Origin: a virus
Reading direction: 5' to 3' (one strand)
IMG/VR virus record: IMGVR_UViG_3300010392_003462
Coordinates: 1 to 30,176 of that record
Length of the DNA: 30,176 bases
The stretch's first letter is position 1; every line of letters begins with the position of its first letter. Positions 1 to 6,457 of the stretch are shown piece after piece. The notes under the pieces are model-generated. The model was not told where the DNA came from. It saw only the letters and a program-made list of their open reading frames with translations, and made no database searches. Both the position numbers and the translations under genes were made by a program.

Positions 1-66
1 AAGCAAGCAACAAAGAATTATTAAAAAACAGATTTTAATTACAACTTATCGCTACAAGGAAAAATT

Positions 67-267
67 ATGGCAAAAAACTATTTAAAACCTGGCGACCATG
101 TAAGCGTTACTAATGTTGATTTTGTTGTTGACGATAACGGAAGTGATTTAATAGAACCCAACCTCAACAAACGAAACATAGAATATTACAATTCAGATAC
201 CAGTGAATATTACCCTGTTTTATGGGACCAATCTTTTAAACCAGCTCGCATGTATTGGGAGGACTAA
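67..267 (+). CDS. Hypothetical small protein (66 aa)
   Basis: This 66-residue protein is not recognised. The start follows AAGGA at a good distance (AAGGAAAAATT before ATG). The N-terminal GDHVSV stretch resembles the opening of a small beta-barrel and recalls the GD-containing stretches of the products at 1694 and 5076, but this is only a visual likeness. The stop lies just before the next gene, whose ribosome site GGGAGGA overlaps the end of this frame, so the two are probably co-transcribed. Any promoter lies before the window or in the first 60 bases, where no sigma28-like site is visible. Confidence 0.6.
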   Translation: MAKNYLKPGDHVSVTNVDFVVDDNGSDLIEPNLNKRNIEYYNSDTSEYYPVLWDQSFKPARMYWED

Positions 268-271
268 AACC

Positions 272-454
272 ATGAGACAACTATCACCAGAAGAAAAAGC
301 CAAAATCGGCAAAGAATGGGCGGAAATTTTGCAACTCAAAGAAATTAAGCATTCTAATGGTATTAGTTATAGAACATCATATGGTGATAAAAGCGCTTTA
401 GGTGTTTATGAAACATTGAATAATTTAGTTTATTCTAGACATAACAAGGATTAA
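272..454 (+). CDS. Hypothetical small protein (60 aa)
   Basis: An unrecognised, soluble, charged protein beginning MRQLSPEEKAKIG. The ATG at 272 is chosen over an upstream in-frame ATG at 203 because GGGAGGA lies about 10 bases before it and the longer form would run deep into the preceding gene. It is followed at once by the first sigma28-type promoter at 458, so it is the last gene of its transcript unit. Confidence 0.6.
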   Translation: MRQLSPEEKAKIGKEWAEILQLKEIKHSNGISYRTSYGDKSALGVYETLNNLVYSRHNKD

Positions 455-457
455 TCC

Positions 458-484
458 TAAAGTTTTCGTTCCAGGGGCCGATAA
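458..484 (+). promoter_or_regulatory. Sigma28 (FliA)-type promoter, copy 1
   Basis: TAAAGTTT, 11 bases, GCCGATAA: a 16/16 match to the enterobacterial flagellar sigma factor consensus. An AGTA follows five bases beyond the -10 element at the expected transcription start. The upstream flank ATCC is shared with copies 7, 9 and 10. It drives the RadC-like gene at 520. Confidence 0.85.
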
Positions 485-519
485 TATAAGTAAGAAGACA
501 ACAAACCTGGAGCGAACAC

Positions 520-1023
520 ATGTTAAACACAGTCAGTACAAACAATTTTGTAAAGGATCATAACGGAAATTACAGCGTAACGAATGCCACACCTGAAGAA
601 CTGGTTTATCTAGCGTCTGAGATACTGTTAGAACGAATTAATAACAATGATGCAATGACAAGCCCTGATCTGGTTAGATCGTTCCTTAAAAAGCGCTTGG
701 CATTGCTTGGGCGTGAAGTATTCGCGGTTATGTTTCTTGATAACAAAAACCGCTTAATTTCGTTTGAGACACTGTTTGCGGGTACTTTTAACGCGGCAAG
801 CGTTCACCCAAGGGAAGTGGTTAAACGTGCGTTAGACCTAAATGCTGCGGCTGTGATCTTTGCTCACAATCACCCAACAGGGAATCCTGAGCCGAGTAGT
901 GCTGACAAAGCAATTACAAAGCGATTAACAGAAGTTTTAGACACAATCGACGTAAGAACATTGGATCATATTATTGCTGGCAAAGAAGGTACTTTTTCTT
1001 TTGCTGAAAAAGGATTAATTTAA
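520..1023 (+). CDS. radC: RadC-like JAB/MPN-domain protein
   Basis: This is a 167-residue member of the RadC-like JAB1/MPN metalloprotease-fold family. The metal-binding signature is present: Glu83 in the strand FETLF, His116 and His118 in HNHPTG (116-121), and Asp129 in SSADK. The N-terminal helix-hairpin-helix part of chromosomal RadC is absent, as is usual for the short forms on plasmids, phages and ICEs. The biochemical role of RadC is unsettled; mobile-element copies are often placed with anti-restriction genes. The start ATG has TGGAG 9 bases upstream. Sigma28 copy 1 lies 36 bases before the start and copy 2 begins one base after the stop, so this is a single-gene unit. Confidence 0.9.
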   Translation: MLNTVSTNNFVKDHNGNYSVTNATPEELVYLASEILLERINNNDAMTSPDLVRSFLKKRLALLGREVFAVMFLDNKNRLISFETLFAGTFNAASVHPREVVKRALDLNAAAVIFAHNHPTGNPEPSSADKAITKRLTEVLDTIDVRTLDHIIAGKEGTFSFAEKGLI

Positions 1024-1024
1024 T

Positions 1025-1051
1025 TAAAGTTTTTGTAATCCAGGCCGATAA
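1025..1051 (+). promoter_or_regulatory. Sigma28 (FliA)-type promoter, copy 2
   Basis: TAAAGTTT, 11 bases, GCCGATAA: a 16/16 consensus match beginning two bases after the radC stop codon. GGTATAA follows at the expected start point. It drives the gene at 1087. Confidence 0.85.
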
Positions 1052-1086
1052 CATAGGTATAAATACTTACAAAGGGAATATAAAAA

Positions 1087-1371
1087 ATGGCTGAATATGA
1101 AATCAATGAAAGTTTGCTTCGACGATCAATAAAGGAAAACAAAGGAACAGTAAAATTTCCTTATACAGTCGCTAAAAAATTTATCTACAAAAATTCGTTT
1201 GGCTGTGATTATTTTAAATTTATTATTGTTTACGGCAAAAAAACCTTAACAATTGCTGAATCATGGAATGAAGGTTACAAGCGACGTTGCAATATACTTG
1301 GAAAAGTTCAAGTAACTGATAATGCGGAGGCATATATAAAAATCGCTGAATTAATCGAAAATATTGCCTAA
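1087..1371 (+). CDS. Hypothetical protein (94 aa)
   Basis: An unrecognised basic, soluble protein beginning MAEYEINESLLRRS, without membrane segments or obvious motifs. The start follows AAGGGA. Its stop codon TAA (1369-1371) is also the first three bases of the -35 element of the next sigma28-type promoter, so gene end and next promoter are fused. Confidence 0.65.
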   Translation: MAEYEINESLLRRSIKENKGTVKFPYTVAKKFIYKNSFGCDYFKFIIVYGKKTLTIAESWNEGYKRRCNILGKVQVTDNAEAYIKIAELIENIA

Positions 1372-1395
1372 AGTTTTCTGAAAAACCGCCGATAT
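1369..1395 (+). promoter_or_regulatory. Sigma28 (FliA)-type promoter, copy 3
   Basis: TAAAGTTT, 11 bases, GCCGATAT: 15/16 matches. The TAA of the -35 element is the stop codon of the preceding gene. It shares the spacer GAAAAACC with copy 4. AGTA follows at the start region. It drives the gene at 1425. Confidence 0.8.
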
Positions 1396-1424
1396 AGTTA
1401 GTAACAAACAACGGAGAAAATTAA

Positions 1425-1631
1425 ATGATTTTTGGTAAAACATGGGAAGAAATAAAAGATATTCAAAATAAAAATTATAAAGCAAAAACAGTTGATATGT
1501 CCACTGACGGAAGATCGCCAGCAAACCAAAAAGATATAGATTTATACAATATGCATGGTCTTGATGGATTAAAAAATCTCAAATTTTTTGGAGTTATTGA
1601 CAGGCTTGAATATTCAGGAATAACCAAATAA
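1425..1631 (+). CDS. Hypothetical small protein (68 aa)
   Basis: An unrecognised soluble protein beginning MIFGKTWEEIKD. CGGAG lies 9-10 bases before the ATG. It stands alone between sigma28 copies 3 and 4. Confidence 0.6.
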   Translation: MIFGKTWEEIKDIQNKNYKAKTVDMSTDGRSPANQKDIDLYNMHGLDGLKNLKFFGVIDRLEYSGITK

Positions 1632-1635
1632 ATAT

Positions 1636-1662
1636 TAAAGTTTCATGAAAAACCGCCGATAT
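1636..1662 (+). promoter_or_regulatory. Sigma28 (FliA)-type promoter, copy 4
   Basis: TAAAGTTT, 11 bases, GCCGATAT: 15/16 matches, followed by AGTATAC. It drives the pair at 1694 and 1971. Confidence 0.8.
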
Positions 1663-1693
1663 AAATAGTATACAAACTAGCTGGAGAAAAAAC

Positions 1694-1969
1694 ATGTCAA
1701 GCCATTGGGAATGGGAAAAAGAAACAATTATCGAACACAATGAAAATAAGCCCTTCGCGCCAGAAAACGGTGAGCCATTAAAATTTAATATTGGTGATAA
1801 CGTTATCTGTACAAATGATTATGGTGTTGAGTTCTCGTTAAAAGTAACAGGTTATTACAAACCTGAAAAAATTGATTCTTTATACGCGGTAGGATACCGA
1901 TATTTACTCGATTGGGATTGCTACTGGATGCCTGCGAGTGAAAAATCACTAAGATTGGATACAAAATAA
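1694..1969 (+). CDS. Hypothetical protein (91 aa), possible small beta-barrel
   Basis: An unrecognised acidic protein. Residues about 34-85 (FNIGDNVICTNDYG onward) look like a small SH3-like beta-barrel, judged only from alternating hydrophobic residues and the GDxV turn. A CTGGAG sits upstream of the ATG. The next gene begins one base after its stop, implying translational coupling. Confidence 0.6.
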   Translation: MSSHWEWEKETIIEHNENKPFAPENGEPLKFNIGDNVICTNDYGVEFSLKVTGYYKPEKIDSLYAVGYRYLLDWDCYWMPASEKSLRLDTK

Positions 1970-1970
1970 G

Positions 1971-2210
1971 ATGGGATATAAAACAGAAAAATACGCAATT
2001 GGTAAATTCGATGTAATTTCTACAGGTGCATATCCTAGCAGAATTGGCCACATATGCGGAGCCAAAACGACATGGCACGCCGAAAGTGGACATGTAGACC
2101 TTGGCTACCATAAAACCAAAAAGAAAGCGCTGGAGGCCATTGTCGCTGAATATGAGCGGCCACAGGCTGAAGCAAAAGAGATACCGCTAGCCAGTTTAAA
2201 ATTCAAATAA
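1971..2210 (+). CDS. Hypothetical small protein (79 aa)
   Basis: An unrecognised protein, with aromatic residues in the first half (MGYKTEKYAIGKFDV) and a charged helix after residue 50. It begins one base after the preceding stop and has no strong ribosome site of its own, so it probably depends on coupling. It ends shortly before sigma28 copy 5. Confidence 0.6.
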   Translation: MGYKTEKYAIGKFDVISTGAYPSRIGHICGAKTTWHAESGHVDLGYHKTKKKALEAIVAEYERPQAEAKEIPLASLKFK

Positions 2211-2214
2211 AAAT

Positions 2215-2241
2215 TAAAGTTTTCCTGAATTGGGACGATAT
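2215..2241 (+). promoter_or_regulatory. Sigma28 (FliA)-type promoter, copy 5
   Basis: TAAAGTTT, 11 bases, GACGATAT: 14/16 matches, with C to A at the second -10 position as in copy 12. AGTAT follows. It drives the PAPS-reductase-like gene at 2279. Confidence 0.75.
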
Positions 2242-2278
2242 ATTAAGTATCAATGAAACAAAAAAGGAATAATTAAAT

Positions 2279-3274
2279 ATGACAGCTAAGCCAAATTTAA
2301 CTACGGAACAGCAAGAACTCATAAAACTTGATTATGATAAATATCTGGTTATGTTTTCAGGTGGAAAGGATAGCCTTGCGTGCTTACTTCATTTAATCGA
2401 ATGCGGTGTTGATACAGATAAAATCGAATTATGGCACCATGATGTCGATGGCCGGGAAGGGTCCAACATGATGGATTGGCCAGTTACCAAAGCGTATTGC
2501 CAGGCAGTTGCTAAGGCGTTTAATGTGCCTATTTATTTCAGTTGGAAAAGCGGTGGTTTTGAAGGTGAGATGCTACGCGAAAATACCGCTACAGCGGTCA
2601 CCTATTTTGAAACACCAGACGGAATTGGGCAAAGTGGTGGTAAGGGTCCATTGAATACCCGGTTAAAATTTCCTCAAGTTTCAGCGGATTTGAAGGTGCG
2701 GTGGTGTTCTGCATACCTAAAGATTAGCGTTGCTAGTGCTGCCATATGTAACCAGGATCGATTAAACAATACCAGGACGCTTGTCGTCACAGGTGAGCGT
2801 GCTCAAGAGTCAACCGCTCGCAGTAAATACAGTGAATTTGAGCCACACAAGACAGACAGAAGATCCGGAAAATTAGCGCGACACGTTGACCAATGGCGCC
2901 CGGTTCATAAATGGCCAGAGGAAAAAGTTTGGGAAATTATAGAAAATCATAACGTAAACCCGCACCCAGCTTATAAATTGGGTTGGGGTAGATTGTCTTG
3001 TATGGCGTGCATATTTGGTTCTAAAAACCAATGGGCAAGCGTGAAAGCAATAGCGCCGAGTATCTTTAATACCATATCAGAATACGAGGAATTATTTGAC
3101 GTAACCATACAGCGCAAACATTCCATTAAGGAATTAGCAAACAATGGCACGGCTTATGATATGTGTAGCAATGAGTCAAGCCTGGCTATGTCAAAAACTT
3201 ATGATGATGCAATCATAACGGATAGCTGGACGTTGCCTAGCGGCGCATACGGTGAGTCTAACGGGCCACTTTAA
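2279..3274 (+). CDS. PAPS-reductase-family PP-loop enzyme
   Basis: This 331-residue protein belongs to the phosphoadenosine-phosphosulfate reductase/ATP-pyrophosphatase superfamily. The PP-loop SGGKDS is at residues 27-32 and a second conserved block TGERAQES at 171-178. Cys143 (RWCSAYLK) and Cys241/Cys244 (SCMAC) are placed as in members that hold an iron-sulfur cluster, such as DndC-like proteins and assimilatory APS reductases. Phage-borne homologues are common and of uncertain function. A role in sulfur-containing DNA or nucleotide modification is a possibility, but no DndD- or DndE-like partner is visible. A methyltransferase lies at 7913 in a different operon. AAGGA precedes the ATG. 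It is a single-gene unit with its own sigma28-type promoter. Confidence 0.85.
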   Translation: MTAKPNLTTEQQELIKLDYDKYLVMFSGGKDSLACLLHLIECGVDTDKIELWHHDVDGREGSNMMDWPVTKAYCQAVAKAFNVPIYFSWKSGGFEGEMLRENTATAVTYFETPDGIGQSGGKGPLNTRLKFPQVSADLKVRWCSAYLKISVASAAICNQDRLNNTRTLVVTGERAQESTARSKYSEFEPHKTDRRSGKLARHVDQWRPVHKWPEEKVWEIIENHNVNPHPAYKLGWGRLSCMACIFGSKNQWASVKAIAPSIFNTISEYEELFDVTIQRKHSIKELANNGTAYDMCSNESSLAMSKTYDDAIITDSWTLPSGAYGESNGPL

Positions 3275-3288
3275 TATTTAAATGAAAT

Positions 3289-3315
3289 TAAAGTATTAAA
3301 TTATTAGGCCGATAA
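3289..3315 (+). promoter_or_regulatory. Sigma28 (FliA)-type promoter, copy 6
   Basis: TAAAGTAT, 11 bases, GCCGATAA: 15/16 matches, followed by AGTATAC. It drives the gene at 3346. Confidence 0.8.
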
Positions 3316-3345
3316 CCTTAGTATACAAAAGAACTGGAGTAAATA

Positions 3346-3636
3346 ATGAATTTTGAAATAATCAAAAACAGCGATGATGTAAAAGATTTAAACGCCGAGC
3401 AATATGCAATGCTTGAATTGTTTATGGATATGAATCATTTTGATTTATGCGACAAGGTTTTCTTGTTTGAAACTATACATGGCCATATTGCTGAAATTGA
3501 AAAAAAGTCATTCAATAAATTATTGGCACATAAAACTGCTAGATTGGATCAAAACGATTTAAGGGTATTAGCCGCAATTTCTCAATTTACGCGGTGGATT
3601 GAAGTCACTCAAGGATCAATTATGATAGCATTTTAA
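3346..3636 (+). CDS. Hypothetical protein (96 aa)
   Basis: An unrecognised, mostly helical, acidic soluble protein beginning MNFEIIKNSDDVKDLN. CTGGAG stands before the ATG. Single-gene unit between sigma28 copies 6 and 7. Confidence 0.6.
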   Translation: MNFEIIKNSDDVKDLNAEQYAMLELFMDMNHFDLCDKVFLFETIHGHIAEIEKKSFNKLLAHKTARLDQNDLRVLAAISQFTRWIEVTQGSIMIAF

Positions 3637-3639
3637 TCC

Positions 3640-3666
3640 TAAAGTTTTTGGTTGGTAGGCCGATAT
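3640..3666 (+). promoter_or_regulatory. Sigma28 (FliA)-type promoter, copy 7
   Basis: TAAAGTTT, 11 bases, GCCGATAT: 15/16 matches, then GAGTATAAG. The whole element including the spacer is identical to copy 8 and differs from copy 10 only within the spacer, which points to recent duplication or gene conversion. It drives 3704 and 3907. Confidence 0.85.
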
Positions 3667-3703
3667 ATAGAGTATAAGACATTAATGTAGAGGGTTTAAA
3701 ACC

Positions 3704-3904
3704 ATGAAAAAATCCATAAAAGCAATATTAATTGACAGTATAATGTCAAAACTTAATGAAGTCTTGAGAGAGAGAAATAAAAAACTTTGTGCAAATAATT
3801 TGCATAGCGAACAAATACCGCTACACGGTAGTGATATGTTTTTTAAACTTGCTTTTTTGTCAGAAACAAAATTACATGAAATTGCAAAAGCGGCTGGATT
3901 ATAA
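3704..3904 (+). CDS. Hypothetical small protein (66 aa)
   Basis: An unrecognised basic helical protein beginning MKKSIKAILIDS. GAGGG lies upstream of the ATG. A second small gene begins two bases after its stop. Confidence 0.55.
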   Translation: MKKSIKAILIDSIMSKLNEVLRERNKKLCANNLHSEQIPLHGSDMFFKLAFLSETKLHEIAKAAGL

Positions 3905-3906
3905 TA

Positions 3907-4056
3907 ATGACAAATAATGAAAAACTGTTTTACATAGAACTAAAACGTCAATTTGGTAAAAAAGATGCGAGTATGTTTCTGTTATCACCAGAAAAGTATA
4001 AACACCATTTTGATGGTGAAACATTAAAAGCCTATGAAAATTTCTTAGCTAAATAA
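3907..4056 (+). CDS. Hypothetical small protein (49 aa)
   Basis: A 49-codon frame beginning MTNNEKLFYIELKRQFG and ending FLAK. It sits exactly between the stop of the 3704 gene (two-base gap) and sigma28 copy 8 (three-base gap). That fit and its sensible composition support it as a real coupled gene, despite its length and weak ribosome site. Confidence 0.5.
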   Translation: MTNNEKLFYIELKRQFGKKDASMFLLSPEKYKHHFDGETLKAYENFLAK

Positions 4057-4059
4057 AAT

Positions 4060-4086
4060 TAAAGTTTTTGGTTGGTAGGCCGATAT
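4060..4086 (+). promoter_or_regulatory. Sigma28 (FliA)-type promoter, copy 8
   Basis: TAAAGTTT, 11 bases, GCCGATAT: 15/16 matches, with AAGTATAAG at the start region. Core and spacer are the same as in copy 7. It drives 4124 and 4278. Confidence 0.85.
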
Positions 4087-4123
4087 TATAAGTATAAGAG
4101 AAAACAATTTGGAGTTAAATAAA

Positions 4124-4261
4124 ATGAAGCGTTTCAAAATAACATCTAATGGTTTTATTAAAGTAACAAGCGATGGTAAAACAATTAATACTTACTTTTA
4201 CCATAAAGGTGATGAATTGCATTTTATTAAGGCTGGATATACTGAAGTTTTCGATAACTAA
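4124..4261 (+). CDS. Hypothetical small protein (45 aa)
   Basis: A 45-codon frame beginning MKRFKITSNGFIKV and ending EVFDN. GGAG lies 9 bases before the ATG and the frame directly follows sigma28 copy 8. The next gene starts 16 bases after its stop. Function unknown; alternating polar and hydrophobic residues suggest beta strands. Confidence 0.5.
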   Translation: MKRFKITSNGFIKVTSDGKTINTYFYHKGDELHFIKAGYTEVFDN

Positions 4262-4277
4262 GTGGGAGTATTTAAAA

Positions 4278-4508
4278 ATGGCTATATATGCAATAAAAAG
4301 ATCAATCAATATTCACGGTGAATTCGATTTACTACAAGCATGGGACGAAAAATGGGGTACTAGTTGCGGTGGAGTTGATAAAAATAAAGCCTTGCACTTT
4401 TCAGAAAGCGAGATAGATGAAGCTGTAGAGCGCGCGAATACTGTTTGTGTCGGAATTAATGGATCATTAAAACCAGAGTGGATGAATTTCTCAAAAGTTG
4501 AAATTTAA
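4278..4508 (+). CDS. Hypothetical protein (76 aa)
   Basis: An unrecognised protein beginning MAIYAIKRSINIHG. The ATG at 4278 is chosen over an in-frame start at 4173, which would overlap the preceding small gene; GGGAG lies about 10 bases upstream. Second gene of the copy 8 unit. Confidence 0.6.
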   Translation: MAIYAIKRSINIHGEFDLLQAWDEKWGTSCGGVDKNKALHFSESEIDEAVERANTVCVGINGSLKPEWMNFSKVEI

Positions 4509-4520
4509 GTTGAATTATCC

Positions 4521-4547
4521 TAAAGTTTTTGGCCGGGAGGCCGATAA
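4521..4547 (+). promoter_or_regulatory. Sigma28 (FliA)-type promoter, copy 9
   Basis: TAAAGTTT, 11 bases, GCCGATAA: 16/16 matches. The downstream GGTGTAA differs from the usual AGTATAA. It drives the gene at 4582. Confidence 0.85.
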
Positions 4548-4581
4548 CTATGGTGTAAGTTAAATAATTTCGGAGATTAAA

Positions 4582-4761
4582 ATGGTTACTTTAAAAAAAG
4601 AAAATTGGGTAGTGGATAATAAAACTGGATTAATTGGCAAAGTTAGCAATGTTAGTAGTGATGGTTTTGATTGTGTTGTTGAATGGAATGACGGCAATAT
4701 ATCAAGCCGCAGCCTGGATGAAGTTGAATTGGCTTTATTGGAAGAAATTGTTAATAAATAA
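4582..4761 (+). CDS. Hypothetical small protein (59 aa), SH3/KOW-like
   Basis: A 59-codon frame beginning MVTLKKENWVVDN. CGGAG lies 8 bases before the ATG. The pattern of glycines and strands (TGLIGKVSNVSSDGF, then VVEWNDG) resembles a single small KOW/SH3-like barrel, which is inference from pattern only. Single-gene unit between sigma28 copies 9 and 10. Confidence 0.55.
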   Translation: MVTLKKENWVVDNKTGLIGKVSNVSSDGFDCVVEWNDGNISSRSLDEVELALLEEIVNK

Positions 4762-4765
4762 ATCC

Positions 4766-4792
4766 TAAAGTTTTTGGTTAAGAGGCCGATAT
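4766..4792 (+). promoter_or_regulatory. Sigma28 (FliA)-type promoter, copy 10
   Basis: TAAAGTTT, 11 bases, GCCGATAT: 15/16 matches, followed by GAGTATAAG exactly as in copy 7. It drives the gene at 4828. Confidence 0.85.
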
Positions 4793-4827
4793 ATAGAGTA
4801 TAAGCAAACACAAACGGAGAACATAAC

Positions 4828-5013
4828 ATGAAAAAAGCATTTGTTCATTGGTCACCTACATTGACATTTTACGTTGAACAATTGCCCGGTGAAGGTGGTG
4901 TTGACTGGGGTTATACGACTGATTTAAATAAAGCTAGGGATTTAAATCCATACTGGCAAAAAAGATTTAATTCTGACTGCAAATTTTGCGGAAGAAAAGC
5001 TAATTTTTACTAA
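4828..5013 (+). CDS. Hypothetical small protein (61 aa) with CxxC
   Basis: An unrecognised protein beginning MKKAFVHWSPTLTF, rich in aromatics, with a C-terminal CKFCGRK that could be half of a metal site. CGGAG precedes the ATG. Its stop codon (5011-5013) is the TAA of the -35 element of sigma28 copy 11, as in the gene at 1087. Confidence 0.6.
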   Translation: MKKAFVHWSPTLTFYVEQLPGEGGVDWGYTTDLNKARDLNPYWQKRFNSDCKFCGRKANFY

Positions 5014-5037
5014 AGTTTTTGGCTGAAAGGCCGATAA
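5011..5037 (+). promoter_or_regulatory. Sigma28 (FliA)-type promoter, copy 11
   Basis: TAAAGTTT, 11 bases, GCCGATAA: 16/16 matches, followed by AGTATAC. The -35 TAA doubles as the previous stop codon. It is the only visible promoter ahead of seven closely packed genes, 5076-7072. Confidence 0.85.
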
Positions 5038-5075
5038 CTATAGTATACAAGGAAACAAACTGGAGCAAAAGCAAA

Positions 5076-5345
5076 ATGAGAATTGAAACATCAAAAATCA
5101 AAAGATCAAATAACACCTACCTGCAAGGCATAGCCGCGTACGTTACAGGCACGCCAGCAAGCGAATTAAAAGCCGGTGACCATGTTGTGTGGAATGGTGG
5201 AACGTTGAATGAAGTTACAGCGGTTCATGATGTTTCAAAATGCTACGTTGTTATTGATGAAATTGAAAACGGCAAACAGTACTACGGTAGAAAGATCAAA
5301 AAAACCAGAATCATAGCGAGGCCCATTGAAGAAATACGAAAATGA
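5076..5345 (+). CDS. Hypothetical phage-type protein (89 aa)
   Basis: This protein begins MRIETSKIKRSNNTYLQG. The ATG at 5076 has CTGGAG upstream and lies after the promoter; the in-frame ATG at 5019 would lie inside the sigma28 site and is rejected. Residues about 30-85 (LKAGDHVVWNGGT onward, then rich in Lys/Arg) look like a small all-beta domain, similar in style to short phage proteins of unknown function. The stop overlaps the next start as ATGA. Confidence 0.6.
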   Translation: MRIETSKIKRSNNTYLQGIAAYVTGTPASELKAGDHVVWNGGTLNEVTAVHDVSKCYVVIDEIENGKQYYGRKIKKTRIIARPIEEIRK

Positions 5346-5638
5346 AGCGAATTAAAGTAACCACCACAAAAGAAAACGAGTACACAATATATTCGTTTTC
5401 TCTGAACAACATTAAGCACGATCTAATGACAACGGATTTCAATGAATACACCTTATGGCATTTTCCACATGAGAATAAAAAAGCCGGTGAGCGTGAAGTC
5501 TTCGACAGTTTAACGGATTTGAGTGATAAGTATAAAGCGCTGTACAAATTGACGGCTAAACTATCAACAGAAATTGAGGACATACCTGTGTTATCACGCA
5601 TGGTTAAACCCGCTTTTAAATTGGAGCATTCATCATGA
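5342..5638 (+). CDS. Hypothetical protein (98 aa)
   Basis: Unrecognised; begins MKRIKVTTTKENEYT. It overlaps both neighbours by ATGA (5342-5345 and 5635-5638), a sign of coupled translation in one operon. The first half looks beta-rich and the second helical. Confidence 0.6.
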   Translation: MKRIKVTTTKENEYTIYSFSLNNIKHDLMTTDFNEYTLWHFPHENKKAGEREVFDSLTDLSDKYKALYKLTAKLSTEIEDIPVLSRMVKPAFKLEHSS

Positions 5639-5934
5639 TTGAATTGTTTAAAAAATTAGAGAAAGTGAAAACATATACTGGACTAACTAAGGTTTTAAAA
5701 GAATCGGAAGTATTGGATAACAGTGTATGCAAGCGGAATTCACTCTATCACATAACGCTAGGGACGCACGATAGAAATATTTTTGTACAGTTATCTTTCG
5801 GTGAATTCCAGATGATTGAAATAACCTACAGGGTTTTTAATGGTAAAAATTACGATTTGTACAATAGTTGTCGGATCATTCTTAAGCGGAATGGTGAAAT
5901 AAAATTGTGGGATTATTTGAATAACCCAAATTAA
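5635..5934 (+). CDS. Hypothetical protein (99 aa)
   Basis: Unrecognised; begins MIELFKKLEKVKTY. It is translationally coupled to the gene before it through an ATGA overlap. TGGAG of the upstream gene end may serve as ribosome site. Mixed alpha/beta composition, no membrane segment. Confidence 0.6.
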   Translation: MIELFKKLEKVKTYTGLTKVLKESEVLDNSVCKRNSLYHITLGTHDRNIFVQLSFGEFQMIEITYRVFNGKNYDLYNSCRIILKRNGEIKLWDYLNNPN

Positions 5935-5949
5935 ACTGGAGTGCTAACA

Positions 5950-6210
5950 ATGTTAACAAAAGAAAAAATTAAGTTTATACATAAATGTTCAGGACATCAC
6001 GGCAAAATATTAGACCATACTGATAATTTAATGTTGTTTGCCATGATAGAAGACAGTGAAATTTATTCTATCTCCATTTACGAAGCGACAAAAAGCACGG
6101 GTGTCGTTCATGGATTTCTAGGAAAGGAATTGGTAGTTATGAATAAGCGCGACCTAAACACTAAAACCTTTGTAGAGTTCGCAAAAAAATCATTCAAAAT
6201 TTTTAAGTGA
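5950..6210 (+). CDS. Hypothetical protein (86 aa)
   Basis: Unrecognised; begins MLTKEKIKFIHKCSG. The ATG at 5950 is preferred to an in-frame GTG at 5941 because TGGAG abuts the GTG and is 9 bases before the ATG. The stop overlaps a GTG start of the next frame as GTGA. Confidence 0.6.
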   Translation: MLTKEKIKFIHKCSGHHGKILDHTDNLMLFAMIEDSEIYSISIYEATKSTGVVHGFLGKELVVMNKRDLNTKTFVEFAKKSFKIFK

Positions 6211-6440
6211 AATTCAACGGATTTAAGATTATGTTAAAAACAATTTACGGCAACCCAATACCATACCTTATACAATCCAGGCTTATGTATGGCGGTAATG
6301 GGTACTACCCTGGAGTCTACAAGTATAAACTGTTAAATGACCTTAAGATTGACTCAGGATTAACTATTGCATTAACAGCGCATGAAGCGGTTAAGTTTGC
6401 CGCCATAAACAAACTTACAATCATTAAACATCGAGACTAA
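6207..6440 (+). CDS. Hypothetical protein (77 aa)
   Basis: Unrecognised. The frame opens with GTG in a GTGA overlap with the preceding stop and gives an N-terminus FNGFKI. An in-frame ATG at 6231 is an alternative start and gives 69 residues. The GTG form is favoured slightly because the same GTGAAAT and FNGF(R)I pattern recurs at 7069. The leader holds an ACGGATTT repeat. Confidence 0.5.
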   Translation: MKFNGFKIMLKTIYGNPIPYLIQSRLMYGGNGYYPGVYKYKLLNDLKIDSGLTIALTAHEAVKFAAINKLTIIKHRD

Positions 6441-6457
6441 TTGACGGATTTGAAGAC

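Noticed and set aside
520-1023. RadC-like gene as chromosomal DNA-repair radC
   Set aside because: It lacks the N-terminal helix-hairpin-helix region, and its setting among small mobile-element genes fits the short mobile form.
3667-3680. TATAAG after the sigma28 motif as a sigma70 -10 box
   Set aside because: The 6-mer is absent or altered in several copies and no -35 TTGACA-like sequence stands 16-18 bases before it, while the TAAAGTTT and GCCGATAA blocks are constant in spacing.
458-5037. Regularly recurring intergenic motif read as a CRISPR array or integron attC sites
   Set aside because: The copies are spaced by whole genes of differing length, are not palindromic, and show only conserved -35 and -10 blocks with a free spacer, which fits promoters and not repeats with spacers or attC hairpins.
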